This document shows positions 23,845 to 35,250 of a DNA stretch of 64,000 nt, piece by piece. A program made the position numbers and the translations under genes. The notes below the pieces were generated by a model, which made no database searches, was not told where the DNA came from, and saw only the letters and a program-made list of their open reading frames with translations. Numbering within the stretch: position 1 is the stretch's first letter; each line of letters opens with the position of its first letter. The DNA is from Bidens hawaiensis (taxonomy: Eukaryota; Streptophyta; Magnoliopsida; Asterales; Asteraceae): NCBI GenBank assembly GCA_021521415.1, contig JAIQDT010000059.1:2852001-2916000 (forward strand), written 5' to 3'.

Positions 23845-23856
23845 GCTCTGATACCA
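23845..23856 (-). promoter_or_regulatory. Copia-2 primer binding site (tRNA-iMet)
   Basis: The minus-strand sequence is exactly TGGTATCAGAGC, two bases after the LTR end (TTTCA). It fixes the inner LTR boundary at 23859. Confidence 0.92.
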
Positions 23857-23858
23857 CT

Positions 23859-24060
23859 TGAAATGACCTTGAAAGATGATGCATATGACACTCAGGATCT
23901 CTAGATGTTACAGCTTGAAACTCAATGTGCGGAATTCATCGAGAATGAACAAAACAAGTAAACGTTAAGCATGTATTTCATTGATAACTTCAAAGATACA
24001 AGATATGACACTTTGACTACTTTCTCTCTCTACCCTCTTACTATAACATCTGCCAAAAAT
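23859..24060 (-). mobile_element. Copia-2 5' LTR (outer end uncertain)
   Basis: The inner edge is fixed by the primer site. The outer edge was not found; a hairpin and different-looking sequence begin near 24065, so the LTR may be truncated or extend further right. No second copy is visible in the window. Confidence 0.55.
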
Positions 24061-24064
24061 CTAC

Positions 24065-24134
24065 ATAATTCGATGGCATTGGTCTATGAGGGAGATAGTT
24101 GAGACTTATATTTTAGACCAACGCATCGAATTAT
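24065..24134. repeat. 70-base hairpin (inverted repeat)
   Basis: ATAATTCGATG-GCATTGGTCTA at 24065-24086 pairs with TAGACCAACG-CATCGAATTAT at 24113-24134 with one small bulge, leaving a 26-base loop. (ATT)n follows directly. Confidence 0.75.
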
Positions 24135-24189
24135 TATTATTATTATTATGGGTGAAATATATATTAATATTTTTGGTCTCAACCAAGAA

Positions 24190-24600
24190 TGGATTGCTTG
24201 AAGACCAAGACATGCTAGGGTAGTATAAATAGATCTATTTGTTTATTTGTCTAGCATGAGAGAGGGCGTATATTAAAATTTTACGTGAGAATTAAGGTTT
24301 TATCCTTAAGAGAGTCTCAGCCTCCGGGATGAGCTCTTCCGGGGTGGATGATCTTTCTTGTGTATGTATGTGTGTATATATGATTGCTTTTTGTGACAAT
24401 CTTTTGACCAATGAAATCATACTGCCACATCTTTATGTTTGTGTTTCGATTGCATATATGTGTTCATTCAATTTATTGATTATTCTTAATCGAATCAGGT
24501 TATCCCAAAACACCACTCATCCGTCCAAAACACCTTTCAAGAGTGAATACGAGTGCGATTCGATCCCTTCTAGATCCGAGCTTTACCGTTAATACCAATT
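24190..24600 (+). other. LTR-like promoter segment, unassigned
   Basis: A plus-strand TATAAATA box at 24222-24229 is followed by a leader-like sequence with an AAGAGAGTCTC and CCTCCGGGATGAGC block. This resembles the R region of a Copia LTR. No ends or partner LTR were found. It directly precedes the Copia fragment at 24605, so it may be that fragment's own 5' end. Confidence 0.35.
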
Positions 24601-24604
24601 ATTC

Positions 24605-25612
24605 ACGCTTCCCCACCGAGGCTCCGGTCTTGACATGAATCAGAATCAATTCTATCAAGCACATAACCAAAATCGATAGCACTTCCAGCAAAGAAACCAA
24701 CCTCATAATCAAAATCCATATCCCAATAGAGACAATAATAAAATTAATTCCAACAGAACAACTACCAGCAGCAACAAAGAAACAACCAACTTCAATTGCA
24801 AACAAATCAGAACAGGGGACAGGCTGGTGCCAACAACGATCAGGGGAATGCAGTAGTCGCCTTAGAACCTCAAGATGGTGCCTTTGATTAGAGCAACCAT
24901 GCTGCATAGATTGAGAAGGCAAATGTTGCATACAAGGCTAAGATAAATGAATATGGAGAAGTATCAAGTTAACAGGAACATTCCACAGAGATCAATGATG
25001 TATGGTATATGGATAGTGGATGTTCCAGGCATATGACTTGCGATAGGAGATCACTTGTCAATTATGAAGAAAAGTTTAAAGGGCCAGTTGCATTTGGAAG
25101 TGATGAGAATGGAGGGAAAATCGTTGGCAAAGGCATTCTTACAAATGGCCAAATGTCTTTTGATAATGTGTTGCATGTAGGTCTACAATATAACCTCTTG
25201 AGCATATCACAAGTCCGTGACAATGGTTATAAGGTTGGATTTGATGATGCACATTGCTTCATCCTGAAACTTGAATTCGTAATACCTCCGGACATGATCA
25301 TGATGATAGCACCTAGAAATAGAAATTTGTATGAGCTTAGAATGAAGAATGCAGTTTCAAGGGGTGGATCATGCTTTGTGTCCAAGGCAACAGAAAATGA
25401 GAAAAAGTTGTGGTATAGGGAATTGTGTCATGTTAACTTAAAGAACATAAAAAAGCTGGTGAAAGGAGAACATGTAATTGGTTTACCAACCAAGGAGTTC
25501 AAGCTGGATGACAAATGTTCCTCATGCATCAAAGGAAAGCAACACAAATCATCTCACAAGACAAAACAAGTGAACTCAATTGATGAAGTGTTGGAATTAC
25601 TTCACATGGATT
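24605..25612 (+). pseudogene. Copia fragment related to Copia-1 (Gag tail, protease, pre-integrase)
   Basis: The Asn/Gln-rich Gag tail (NQNQFYQ, 24617 onward) is followed, after an apparent internal deletion near 24950, by protease (YMDSGCSRHMTCD, 25005 onward) and GAG-pre-integrase (CSSCIKGKQHKSSH). It stops abruptly at the first integrase motif (LLHMD) at 25612. It resembles Copia-1 residue by residue but lies on the opposite strand, so it is a separate insertion. The protease segment has no stop, unlike Copia-1's. Two in-frame stops break the Gag tail. Confidence 0.85.
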
Positions 25613-25845
25613 GTCACACAATTACGACTAACTTTTCTATTATTATTTGCTACCAACCCATCCATCATTCGTTTATGATCTTAACAAAAATGCTTAAAAC
25701 AATATAATACATTGAAAAGAAGTAGCTAGGAAAACGACCCCAACATTTATAGGGTTAGATTATATGAATTTACAAACAAAACATCAAATAGTATATACAT
25801 TGTTATCTATATCTTTGTAGTTTGCTCATGATGTAATTTGCAAAT

Positions 25846-28800
25846 TTAAATCGACGTATGAAGCTGCTTCTTTAACGTGGTCTTCCATCGATGCAACGAT
25901 TTACCAAAAACATCATAAAACACGAATCTAGCTGTATTTTTCGTTAATTTCATCGACATGAATCCTTGCCCATGATGGAAGAACTTAACACCACAACTTT
26001 CATGCGGCTTATTCTCCTCTAACCAAGCCTTTGATCCGGCCCCACTTGTTAAGAAACGTATTTTGCTGCAGTTGTGGGTTATTATAAGTATTTTTCTAAC
26101 CTCTAGTTACAAAGGAAATATAAAGGTAACAACCTTTGTTTAAGGTTGTCACTTTCACATTTGTAACTCGGATTAAAAATAATTGCTTAATTATTTTACG
26201 CACCTATCTTGGCACGCGACATGCTCTAGACAATGATCATGTCCGTTTATGTAAAAATCAACTTCATATTCCTGCAAATGTGTTTGTGAAGTTAAACATG
26301 CATTCATGTTGCACAATGAATGCTTTAATAAGCTATCTGAATCTTATTTCTCATATCTATAACTATCAATAGTACAGTTTTTATTTGTTTTTTCGTTTTT
26401 TGTATTCTCACATAATTTATACAATTGATGGAGAATAAATAGTTAATAATCCTTATATATGTAGAATGAAAGAAGTATCTCTAAATTTCACCCCTACTAA
26501 AAAAATGTATTGGTCTTTAATATAAGGTTGGGTTGATATGCATAATATAATGCGAATTCTCTAAAATTAGATATTATGCCAAGTCTAGTTGCTAATGTTG
26601 TCACTAGATGTCTAACTATGAATAAGGGAGATGCATAGCATGCTGCAAATGCCATGAAAATCTTTACAAACAGGGTCAGGAACTAAAACAGAACAATGAT
26701 AATCTCTTAGGCACATGTAATTCTACTACAAAATAAAGGGCTTTTAGTGTTACAATGTTCTATCAACGATTCTTTGATAAAAACACGGCCAAAGTTTACT
26801 GACGTTTACCAAGAGCTTTCACCATTGGGATCTAATCTGATTGAAATTTTAGGTGGTCTGAAAAGTCAAGTGGGGATGTTATCTTTAGTTTCAGTGACAG
26901 TTTGCCTAATCAGTCAGAAGCGTATCCCCGCCAACAATCAAGAAAATCCCCCTAAGCAATCTTATCGCAAATTTACCGACAGATCAGCTATGCACTTTCC
27001 ATTGCAACTTTTTTAAACAAAACACGACACTAAAGATTGATCAAATATGATCTGAAATCGTAACCATGTGTTGGTGTTTCCACGATGATCCATCAGTAAC
27101 TACGTATATCTGTCGTCGGTGATATCTATTGGTAAATGTCTCTTTTCCATGATTAGGCCACAAGATTTTGTCTTTCTGTTTTTGACTTTTTTGGGGTTCC
27201 GTCACTGATATTGTATATCGAAAATACTTTATTGTTGAAAATCCGTTTTCTGAATTAGTTAGGTTTTTGTATTATTTGTTTTTTCCATGCAAATAAGATG
27301 AGTTGATATATTTCTTGGAAGTTTCACGTAATGAGATTGTGAACATACCTCTAGAAGTGGTAGAAGATGTGTGACAAGTTCAGGAGTATCACAATGGTGA
27401 CCTGTGGTTCTTATACCATGATGCCCGACCACAATCTTCCATTTGGCTTTCGACTCGCTCAACGCAGATCTCAAATCCTTAAATTTCAATCAAACATCAT
27501 CCTTAAACGTACTTTAATCAAATATCCATATAGGTAATTACTTGATTTTAATGGAATGTGTACCTTTAATAGATTGGTAACGTAAACTTCTCGAGGAAGT
27601 ATGCCTCTCCAATCATACTGGTGATCTTTTGGGTCATCAAAGTACATATTCATGAAAGGAGTTGTGTCCACGAAGAACAATTCAGCAATATCTACATAAC
27701 GAACATGATCAAACTATATATAGGAGCTGAATGACCTATAGAATGCCAAGTACCTGTATTTACGATGAAAGATCTTAGACAACGCCATCTGCTATCTCTT
27801 TCTCGAAGCATTGGGGCCAATTGTGCCTCGACATCCCCACGGTAATCGTGATTCCCCAATACTACACAAAATCAGCGACGGGATAAACGATGGTCTAACT
27901 CAGTACGAGTATGAAAGCGAATTAAATTTGTATAATTCAAATTAATATCCATCGGCTGATATTAATACGCACCGGTATATGATCACTGACGCACATATTT
28001 TTCATTTTTTGTAACTAGGACAATGCTATTCTAAAATTAAAGTTACTTTATCTGCTCATGAATTTTATTTGTGGTTGTTTCAAAATAATTACTATATTCA
28101 TAAAAAAAAAGTCACTAATTATATATGTGATGATTATAAAATAACTCGTAAACTTACTTTCACTACACCTTTGCCACAATAATGTGATATATATAAGTTT
28201 TCTCACTCAACTGTACTTTAACATATTTACTTTTTATCCATCAACTTTGGTTATAAAACTTTTGCCTTCTCATAAAATCTTTATTTTTTAGCCGTCAACT
28301 TTGTTAATGAAACTTTTGGCATAAAAATTTTTATCGTAACAAAGCAAACCGATACTGATCGTGCACCCACCACAACTCACGGTAGCTTTCAAAATATATT
28401 GCATTAAATCCGCTCCGCCACAACGCGTGGGTATAGTTACTTGTTATTCGTTAAGATTTAACATAATGGGCTTGTTTTGTGAGATTGTTGTTGACAAAAA
28501 TACTGAAAATTAGGATGCAATTTAAAACTTAGTAATAATAATTTATTATCAGCTACTAGATAATAGATAATAGTTTAGATTATTAAAAGTTCAGTTTGTA
28601 AATAAACAGTAGTCATGATATGCGAATATACCAACCAGTGTACCACTGTTTTAGAAGGCTGGGGGCCGCATATACGTATTTAAACGACTCGTCAAAGGCT
28701 GGATCATCCACACTGGTTAACCCGTCATCATAGAAATTATCTCCGGTGGAAACTACAAAATCTATATCTAGTTTGTCTGCAATGATTCCCATCTGCAACG

Positions 28801-29066
28801 ATCACACCAAATAATTAATCCCACAAAAGTAACAACTACACACGACCAAGATGGAGGAAAATGGAAACCTGAACAGCAACTTGAGATTGATTGTACCACC
28901 CTTTTCGACCCCAATCTCCGATGGCCAAAAAGCTAAGCGAGCCATTGTTTATCTGGTGATGTAACCGTTGCAGCCTGGCTGAAACCTGAACCGGAACCAA
29001 CAAAATGCATAAACTGAAGTTTAAAACAAGGATGAACAAAGTCTTGGTGCTTAAATGGTTGATCAT
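25846..29066 (-). CDS. Purple acid phosphatase (low-molecular-weight plant type), seven exons
   Basis: The exons (minus strand) are 29066-28869, 28792-28636, 27861-27754, 27691-27564, 27477-27349, 26271-26204 and 26065-25846. All introns are GT-AG. Joined length is 1008 bases, 335 codons plus TAA, in frame throughout. Residues 1-30 look like a signal peptide. The five metal-binding motifs are intact: GDWG (50-53), GDNFY (83-87), GNHD (121-124), VVGHH (213-217) and GHDH (250-253). The enzyme would hydrolyse phosphate monoesters at a Fe(III)-metal centre, probably secreted or vacuolar. Length fits the small PAP3/PAP7/PAP8/PAP17-like group; the exact orthologue is not assigned. The exon model is mine from splice sites and motif order. 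It is the only clearly intact host gene in the window. Confidence 0.93.
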
Positions 29067-29117
29067 GCCTGCTAATTTTGATCTAGCTCTTACAAAATGT
29101 AGTGGGAAATGTAGAAT

Positions 29118-29127
29118 GCTTATATGG
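29118..29127 (-). promoter_or_regulatory. Possible TATA element of the phosphatase gene
   Basis: The minus strand reads CCATATAAGC, about 55 bases upstream of the ATG at 29066. Spacing is short but plausible. No transcript data support it. Confidence 0.4.
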
Positions 29128-29204
29128 TTTTGGATGGAATATTTATCAATGGCTAAAATTTGAACGTTATGATTCATTGAAATATCAGGCTTGCCATGTT
29201 TCAA

Positions 29205-29733
29205 GGAAATTTAGACTGTTTATAATTAACCACTTAAAAAAATATAACTTTAAATCATTTTAATATAAATAAAAGATTAATATTTTGGATGAAATGTTAA
29301 AAATAATAAAAATAACTTTCTGAATATTTCAAGGGATAGTTTCACATCATTTCTTCATATAAAAGATATTAACAATAATTGCCGGTAAAGGAATGAAACA
29401 TTGGGCCTGTAATCTTGTAATTGCACATTCCATTATGTTTTATATTTCCTTATTATTGTCCAACCTTTTTTATTTAAATAGTGTTGGAAGTTTTGGGTAT
29501 AGGTGTGAATGAAAGTTTTAAATGTGAAAGTGATAAATACTTGTCCCATATCAATGTGGGAACAAAATATAGAGTTGTTTATAAGGTGAAGCATTTACTT
29601 ATGATGTAAATGGGTTTTATACTTTTACCAAAGTACCCCTATACATTAAAACTAATATAATAATATTTTACAAAGATCGAGACATAAAACTATGTATCAA
29701 CAAACGCCCCTCGTCTCGAGCTCTTTGTAATCT
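29205..29733. other. Intergenic, AT-rich
   Basis: No gene is seen. The segment around 29480-29600 (TGTTGGAAG..., then CCCATATCAATGTGGGAAC) resembles the start of a small LTR-type element, but no partner was found. Confidence 0.3.
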
Positions 29734-30072
29734 TCAAAATACTTTAACCGAAAAATCTTCAGGTCTTCCAGTCAGTGCAGCTGTGAATCTTGAATGCATA
29801 AAAGACTCGTACAACCCGCTGAAACTGCATTGCAAGCTCATAATCTCTAGTCTCAGTCCACCGAATATGATTATGATATAATGCATCGTTTTCGAACTCG
29901 GATAAGTTAACCAGTCATTCGTCGAGTACATATCTGGATATTCCTCTACAGTCACGTCTTCTACTTCAATCTCGTCATAATTAAATGGCTTATTCCCACG
30001 TGGAATACCCATATTTACGTTAGGTTCGAACTCAACCTCCACATCAACCTTTTCCCAACTCCTCAACCTCAT
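29734..30072 (-). pseudogene. Unrecognised ORF of 112 codons
   Basis: The frame is open from an ATG at 30072 to a TGA-type end at 29734. It has an acidic N-terminal half (DYDE/EVEDVTVEEYPD-like) and a more hydrophobic C-terminal half. Just upstream another frame reads LSKEQIAMLLGLNVNEVEEL without stops, suggesting a frameshifted or spliced longer protein. I do not recognise it. It could be a decayed transposon protein or a gene fragment. Confidence 0.3.
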
Positions 30073-30477
30073 TCACGTTTAGACCCAGAAGCATAGCGAT
30101 TTGTTCTTTTGATAACGAATGATCTGCAGACTCTTTAGAAGTTGGTGATCAAAGATAGTCAAGAATGAGAAGAGATAATTATTAGAGTTAGAGATAAATT
30201 TATTTTAATTAGTTTATTTGTGTAATATACGATATTCAAAAACCTAAAATATTAAATAGCGAATTAATATTTTGAATATTAGTGAATTGATGATTTGTTT
30301 TACCGTCGAATAATAAGGTTGTCTAGCCGAGCACAATAAAAATAAATAAATAAATAAATAAAACTATAAATGTCGATTTACTATGTTGATTTTCATAAGA
30401 GTTAATACCTCGTAAAAAAACCATAGCGCGTATTGATGAATAATCGAACATCGATCTTAAATATATATAGCAAAAGA

Positions 30478-30500
30478 ATAATAATAATAATAATAATAGA
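30478..30500. repeat. (AAT)n microsatellite
   Basis: There are eight consecutive AAT-type units. A shorter (AAAT)n run lies at 30336-30362. Confidence 0.85.
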
Positions 30501-30639
30501 ACAGTCAGTCAAGTCTTTATAAGTTGGGATTAACCAGTATAAATAGTTAACTAGAAGGTGCAAATTGTAAGTCACTAAAATGAATAAGAAATAAAGTTGG
30601 AGGGTGTTTTATGCCAATCCTTGAAAGTTGATTTTTTTT

Positions 30640-30990
30640 GGAAATTCTCCTTGGACGTTAAGCTGCCATATTTCCGGCGGAGATTACGTAAAATCAAATG
30701 ATTAAATTACTAAATATTGAAGCGAGATTGGGAGAATCGGTACTCTGTTTTAAATATAGACGACACCCTTGGGATTATAAAACCCTAAATCTTTCATGTC
30801 GTATTCGCCACCACCTACGCTGTTGTTTGTTTGAAGAGAAGCCGCTGCATGAACACCGCCACTGCTACTGCTGGCAATCATGCCTCGTTATTCGCTCAAG
30901 GTACGATATCCACCTGTTGGCCAATTCATGTAAACAAATTTAGTATTCACCGGTTCGTGTTAACATCAAGATGATTTTAAATCTTCCCGA
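30640..30990 (+). other. Possible 5' end of a plant gene with telo-box
   Basis: The order is a promoter-like AT stretch, TTATAAAACCCTAA (an AAACCCTAA telo-box, frequent in 5' ends of translation-related plant genes) at 30775-30790, a pyrimidine-rich leader, two near ATGs (30849 and 30880) and a donor-like CAAGGTACGATATC at about 30896-30910. The coding part before the donor is only about 7-16 codons, and no second exon is visible before LTR sequence begins. It may be a gene start truncated by the LTR at 31211, or a chance pattern. Confidence 0.3.
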
Positions 30991-31210
30991 CACAAAGTAA
31001 AGAATGCTTAACCTTTGTTTACCACGCGCTTATTTAAAGCCATTTTGTATACGCTACCGATCTTGTTTTAAGAACATCAGTAATTGAAGTTTTATAAATC
31101 CAAGATATAATTATTATAAGGCACAGTTTTATTATTATAAGATAGGTAAATCGAAATTTCCAAACTGAGTTGTATAATATTTGAAGTTATGTTTTTGTTT
31201 CATTAATTTG

Positions 31211-32689
31211 TGTTGCAAACCTGTCACCACAACAAGTCAGCAGCTAATTCTAATAAGTTATATATGATGGTTTAAAAGGGTGCTATTTTATAATACAATG
31301 ATTTACGTATATTATGTGTAGACAATGAACCTTGACTAAATAGTTGAAAAGAAATTAAGCGAGCGTCACAAGAAAACTTACATGACCTCCTGGTAAATTC
31401 AATATACTAACTTTGACTAACATATCTTTAGGATACCGAAATATTCAAGAATTACGTTAGTTTCGCAAATATGAATCTACATTTATAAGGTACGGATTCC
31501 TTGATCCTTTTGTCTTAGCTTAATATTGTTTTAATCGTTCTCGTAGCGTACGGATTCTGTGGTATTTAAATTATAGCGTAAATATTGTTTTCATCGATAT
31601 CATAGTGTACGGGTTTTGTGGCCTTACACTGGTAGCGTCATATTATGTCCTTGTTTTCGTAATATATCGTTTTCTTGAGTTGTTAGTCATATCATAGTTT
31701 TTGATCCATTTCATATTATCGTGTCACTGTCATCCTTATTAAGTCGTTTCTTTATATATTGGAAATTGTTAGATTGTATTGTTTAATTGATAACTGAAAT
31801 GCATGCAATAGAAAATATTTTATTGCGATCATTATTGCATGTTCCAAATAGACCATTGTACATTGACTTATTGTTATTGAGACATATTATATTGATATTG
31901 TCCATTGTTAGTGTCTTTTATTTGACCTCAATACCCGAGCATTTATCCACCTATGGGGACATAAGGCGTCAATCGAGGCACCTTTGACGTGCTCTATCTG
32001 TGGCGGAGCGATTAGTCCACAGCGTCTCTATATTATTGTGTGACGAGAGCACTTATTGATTTACTTATTACTGAGAGGCGTATGGATCGATCCTAGGTAA
32101 ACTGTTACTGGAATGAGATGGTTAGGTGTGTTTGCCCACATTCCTATCTCACTTAATTATTGGTACATTAGTCTGCAATTAATGTGCATACTGTTACTGT
32201 TACTGGCTCACATGGGTATTTCCATTGATAGATTATTATTATACTGGCTCATAACTGATCGTTCAGCGTATTGTTACTGGCTTGCGTACTTTATGGTTTC
32301 TCATTAGATCGTTCATTGTATCGTATTATTCTTCATCGTCTATTGTTATTGCTATTGTTTCCTCCGTTACTGGGCAATTTTGGACTCAGCCGTGTTTCTT
32401 TGTTTTTGTGTTTTCTTTTATTTGTTACAGGTACTCATAGGAATCAGGGGAATGTGTGATAAGAGAGTAAAAGAAAAAGGCTAGAAGTGGGAAATCGAGG
32501 AACTTAATAAAATTTCTTTTGAGTTAAACAACTTTATTTTTGTCGTTTTGTTGAGAACTTTTAATTTGAATGTTTTTGGATCGTTGTGCGGTTTTAAACT
32601 AGGATTAAGACTTTAAAGAAAACATTTTTTTATGTCTATAATTAGCGTATCGAGTGACACGTCAGCCCTAACCGGGTCGGGGTGTTACA
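31211..32689 (+). mobile_element. Ty3/gypsy (chromovirus-type) solo LTR
   Basis: The right end is the characteristic CGGGTCGGGGTGTTACA, ending at 32689. A five-base match, ATTTG, lies at 31206-31210 and 32690-32694, giving TG...CA ends and a length of 1479. A GTTACAGGTACTCATAGG block about 270 bases from the end parallels the other chromovirus LTRs here. The right end is well supported; the left end rests mainly on the duplication. No primer site follows, so it is solo. Confidence 0.55.
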
Positions 32690-32694
32690 ATTTG

Positions 32695-32867
32695 ATTACC
32701 TAGTTTGAGTCTAGTTAGGAGTCTTGTTGAGCAAGTTATAGATTTAGTATAAATAGATGGTTTATGGTTATTGTATTTTGTGTGGTTTTCGCTCTTACCA
32801 GTGTTGTTTGTGTTGCTCGATCCAATTAAATCCAACACCTGTTAGCAATATATGTAGTTTGTGGCTC
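32695..32867 (+). other. Spacer with Copia-LTR-like TATA segment
   Basis: AGTATAAATAGATGG at about 32737 and a pyrimidine-rich tail look like the U3/R part of an older LTR. No ends were found. Confidence 0.3.
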
Positions 32868-32872
32868 ATTAA
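32868..32872. repeat. Target site duplication ATTAA, left copy
   Basis: It matches 40274-40278 exactly. Confidence 0.85.
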
Positions 32873-33699
32873 TGTAACGTGCACACTTTTGAGAAATGTT
32901 AAATGAAATAATATAGGTTTTATTTAAATAAGTGTCGTGTAACGTTATTTAGTTTAATTAAATAATATGTAGAGAATGGATAAGGTTAGGAGATGTATAT
33001 TGGACTTAAGATAATTATGGGCCTAAAAGCCTTTCAGCTTGCCTATTTAAAACTCTAAAACCCTAATCTCAACCTTATCCTCACCTAAAACCCTAATCTC
33101 AACCTTATCCTCATCATTCTCCAATCAACAAGACACACCCACACATACAAAAAAATCTCCTGTGCACACGATCCGTCTTTCCATTCATTCAAGATCTAGT
33201 TAATCATACTAAAAGGTAAACCTTATATTTATTTCAATTCCTTTCTCGTTAAGATTATTAACACGTAAACCCAGCCAAAACGACATAAAACGAACTGGGA
33301 TAAACAAGCTTCAAACAAATCTCATAATAATAATATATTGAGATTTAACAGAATACAAATAACAATAGTAATCGATGTAAACGGGTTCAACGAGACCCGA
33401 GTTCCAAGCTGTTCGGCCCAGGTTAAAGGGGCTCGAACCAGAAAACGCAAAAGCAGAACCCAAACAGGTCCGGGGTGCACGCGTTCAAGCCCAGATCTGA
33501 GCGACGAAGGAACCGGAATGACTTAATGGGTCTCGAATCCGGAATGACTTAATGGGTCTCGAATCCTTCATGTTGATCGCGAATGGCTCGAGCACCGGCG
33601 GAGTCAGCTAACTAAACCAGATCCAGACCCAGCTGAGCCTCCGCGACCTGACCGGAACCATTCCCACAAGCCCGTGCGACTTGGTTTCCCAATTCCATT

Positions 33700-33905
33700 C
33701 ACACTCCGTGCGAATCGATTTAACCATTCGCGCGACATGCGAATAGTTTTGGATGCGAATCGTTTGATGCGAATAAGAGTGATGCGAATGGTTTTCAGGG
33801 TTTGATTCGCATGCCATGCGAATTCTTTTGGGGCGTGCGAATCCTTTTGTATGCGAATCATTGTTGTGCGAATTCCTTTATGCAACTCATGTGGGTGCGG
33901 TTGTT
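33700..33905. repeat. TGCGAAT motif array
   Basis: About eleven copies of (A/G)TGCGAAT or its complement occur in 200 bases, at irregular spacing of 12-22 bases, inside the 5' half of the solo LTR. Confidence 0.8.
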
Positions 33906-34719
33906 CTCCCCTATGCAATTAGAATTGTGTGAGACCCTAGCCAGCCTCCCTCCTTCGTCATGATGGTGCCGGAAGCCGGAGTGGCGGCGGTGGTGCTGCC
34001 GTGATGTATGAAAAGAAGAAGAAGATAGAGAAGTGGGTGAGGGTGGAGTTGGTTAGATATACTTATATATACTTACTGTGTTCCCGAGTCTAATTTAATA
34101 AGGGGAGGGAAAGGAAAAGAAAGTATGAGAGAAAAAAAATGAAATGAAAGGTTTTATTTTGTGTTCCCGAGTTTAATGGGATGGAAAGAAAAACCAAGGA
34201 ATTTAAATATTTTATGTGTTCCCGAGTTGAGAGGAAAAGAAAAGAAAGTTATAATTTTACTATTATACCCTTTAAATAAAACTAAAATAGAAACAACATG
34301 GGATAACATTCGTTGGCTCTTCTCGTTAACAAAATTTGGTCAATCAAATGACACTTTGATCAAATTACAGGATCTCACTTTTGAGCATAACTCAAGTCTG
34401 GCAACTTCATAATTTTTCCTCAATCAAGTATTTCACATTAACTTCAAGTCCCACGAAAAAAATATTCTCATATATTGGTAGTCAGCGAAGAAAATAAAAA
34501 CCTGCACAGGAAGCTTTTTGAAGAGTTATCTGAACAAAAAAAAGCCATCCCACCACACATGGATAACCATAAAAGCACCAAAGATGTATTCTTTTAGTTT
34601 AGAGTTAAAGGTTAAAGATTTATACGGTTAAACGGGTCGTAAATATTTAAAACTATTAAATGAGTCGGATATGTTCTGTTGGTTTAGCTGTGTATGCACA
34701 TTTTATACCAAAGCTGCTG

Positions 34720-34985
34720 TCAATATTAATAGGGATACAAAATCCTAACTGACACCGAGCTCGACTCGTTTAACTTACATAGAGCTCGAGCTCGACTCGT
34801 TTAACTTATATAGAGCTCGAGCATGGCTCGTTTCGATCTTTATTTCTAAAGCCCGAGCTTGGCTCGTGAGGAGTTGTTTAAGCTCGAGCTCGGCTCGGGC
34901 TCAGCCCGTTTACTGTTTATTATTTAATTTTCATATTTATAACTATTTATATATTTTATTTTGCAGTTGTAATTTTATATATAAC

Positions 34986-35040
<55 letters not shown>

Positions 35041-35250
35041 CATAACTTTTAGAACCTAAAATACATTTTAAGATGCTGCACATTCTAAACCACAAGCTGC
35101 ATCTGCACATTTTATACCAAGCTGTTGCCAATATGACTAGGGATGCAAAATCCGAACCGACACCGAGCTCGACTCGTTTAACTTACATAGAGCTCGAGCT
35201 CGGCTCGTTTAACTTACATAGAGCTCGAGCTTGGCTCGTTTCACTCCTTA
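34720..35250. repeat. Tandem GAGCTCGAGCTCGGCTCG-type repeats, two copies
   Basis: A block starting TAGGGATACAAAATCC at 34731 and another starting CTAGGGATGCAAAATCC at 35137 share about 120 bases, including repeated GAGCTCGACTCGTTTAACTTACATA units. They resemble the ends of a common plant DNA-transposon family whose terminus reads GGGTGCAAACGAGC. An inverted copy lies at 39478-39580. Confidence 0.7.
34989..35036. repeat. (TA)n microsatellite
   Basis: About 24 TA units. Confidence 0.95.

Larger units (their letters stand above)
15114..24060 (-). mobile_element. Copia-2 LTR retrotransposon (gag-pol and 5' end)
   Basis: The minus-strand order is 5' LTR start (23859), perfect tRNA-iMet primer site, repeat-bearing leader, gag, linker, protease, integrase, reverse transcriptase and split RNase H. 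It is older than the Athila-type solo LTR nested in it. Its 3' region probably continues to 13583 and is interrupted there by Copia-1. Confidence 0.8.

Noticed and set aside
26747..27016. Plus-strand ORF of 89 codons.
   Set aside because: It lies inside intron 5 of the phosphatase gene on the other strand and has no recognisable motif.
31787..32459. Plus-strand Leu/Tyr-rich ORFs of 60-66 codons.
   Set aside because: They lie in the gypsy LTR and are short, with low-complexity hydrophobic composition.
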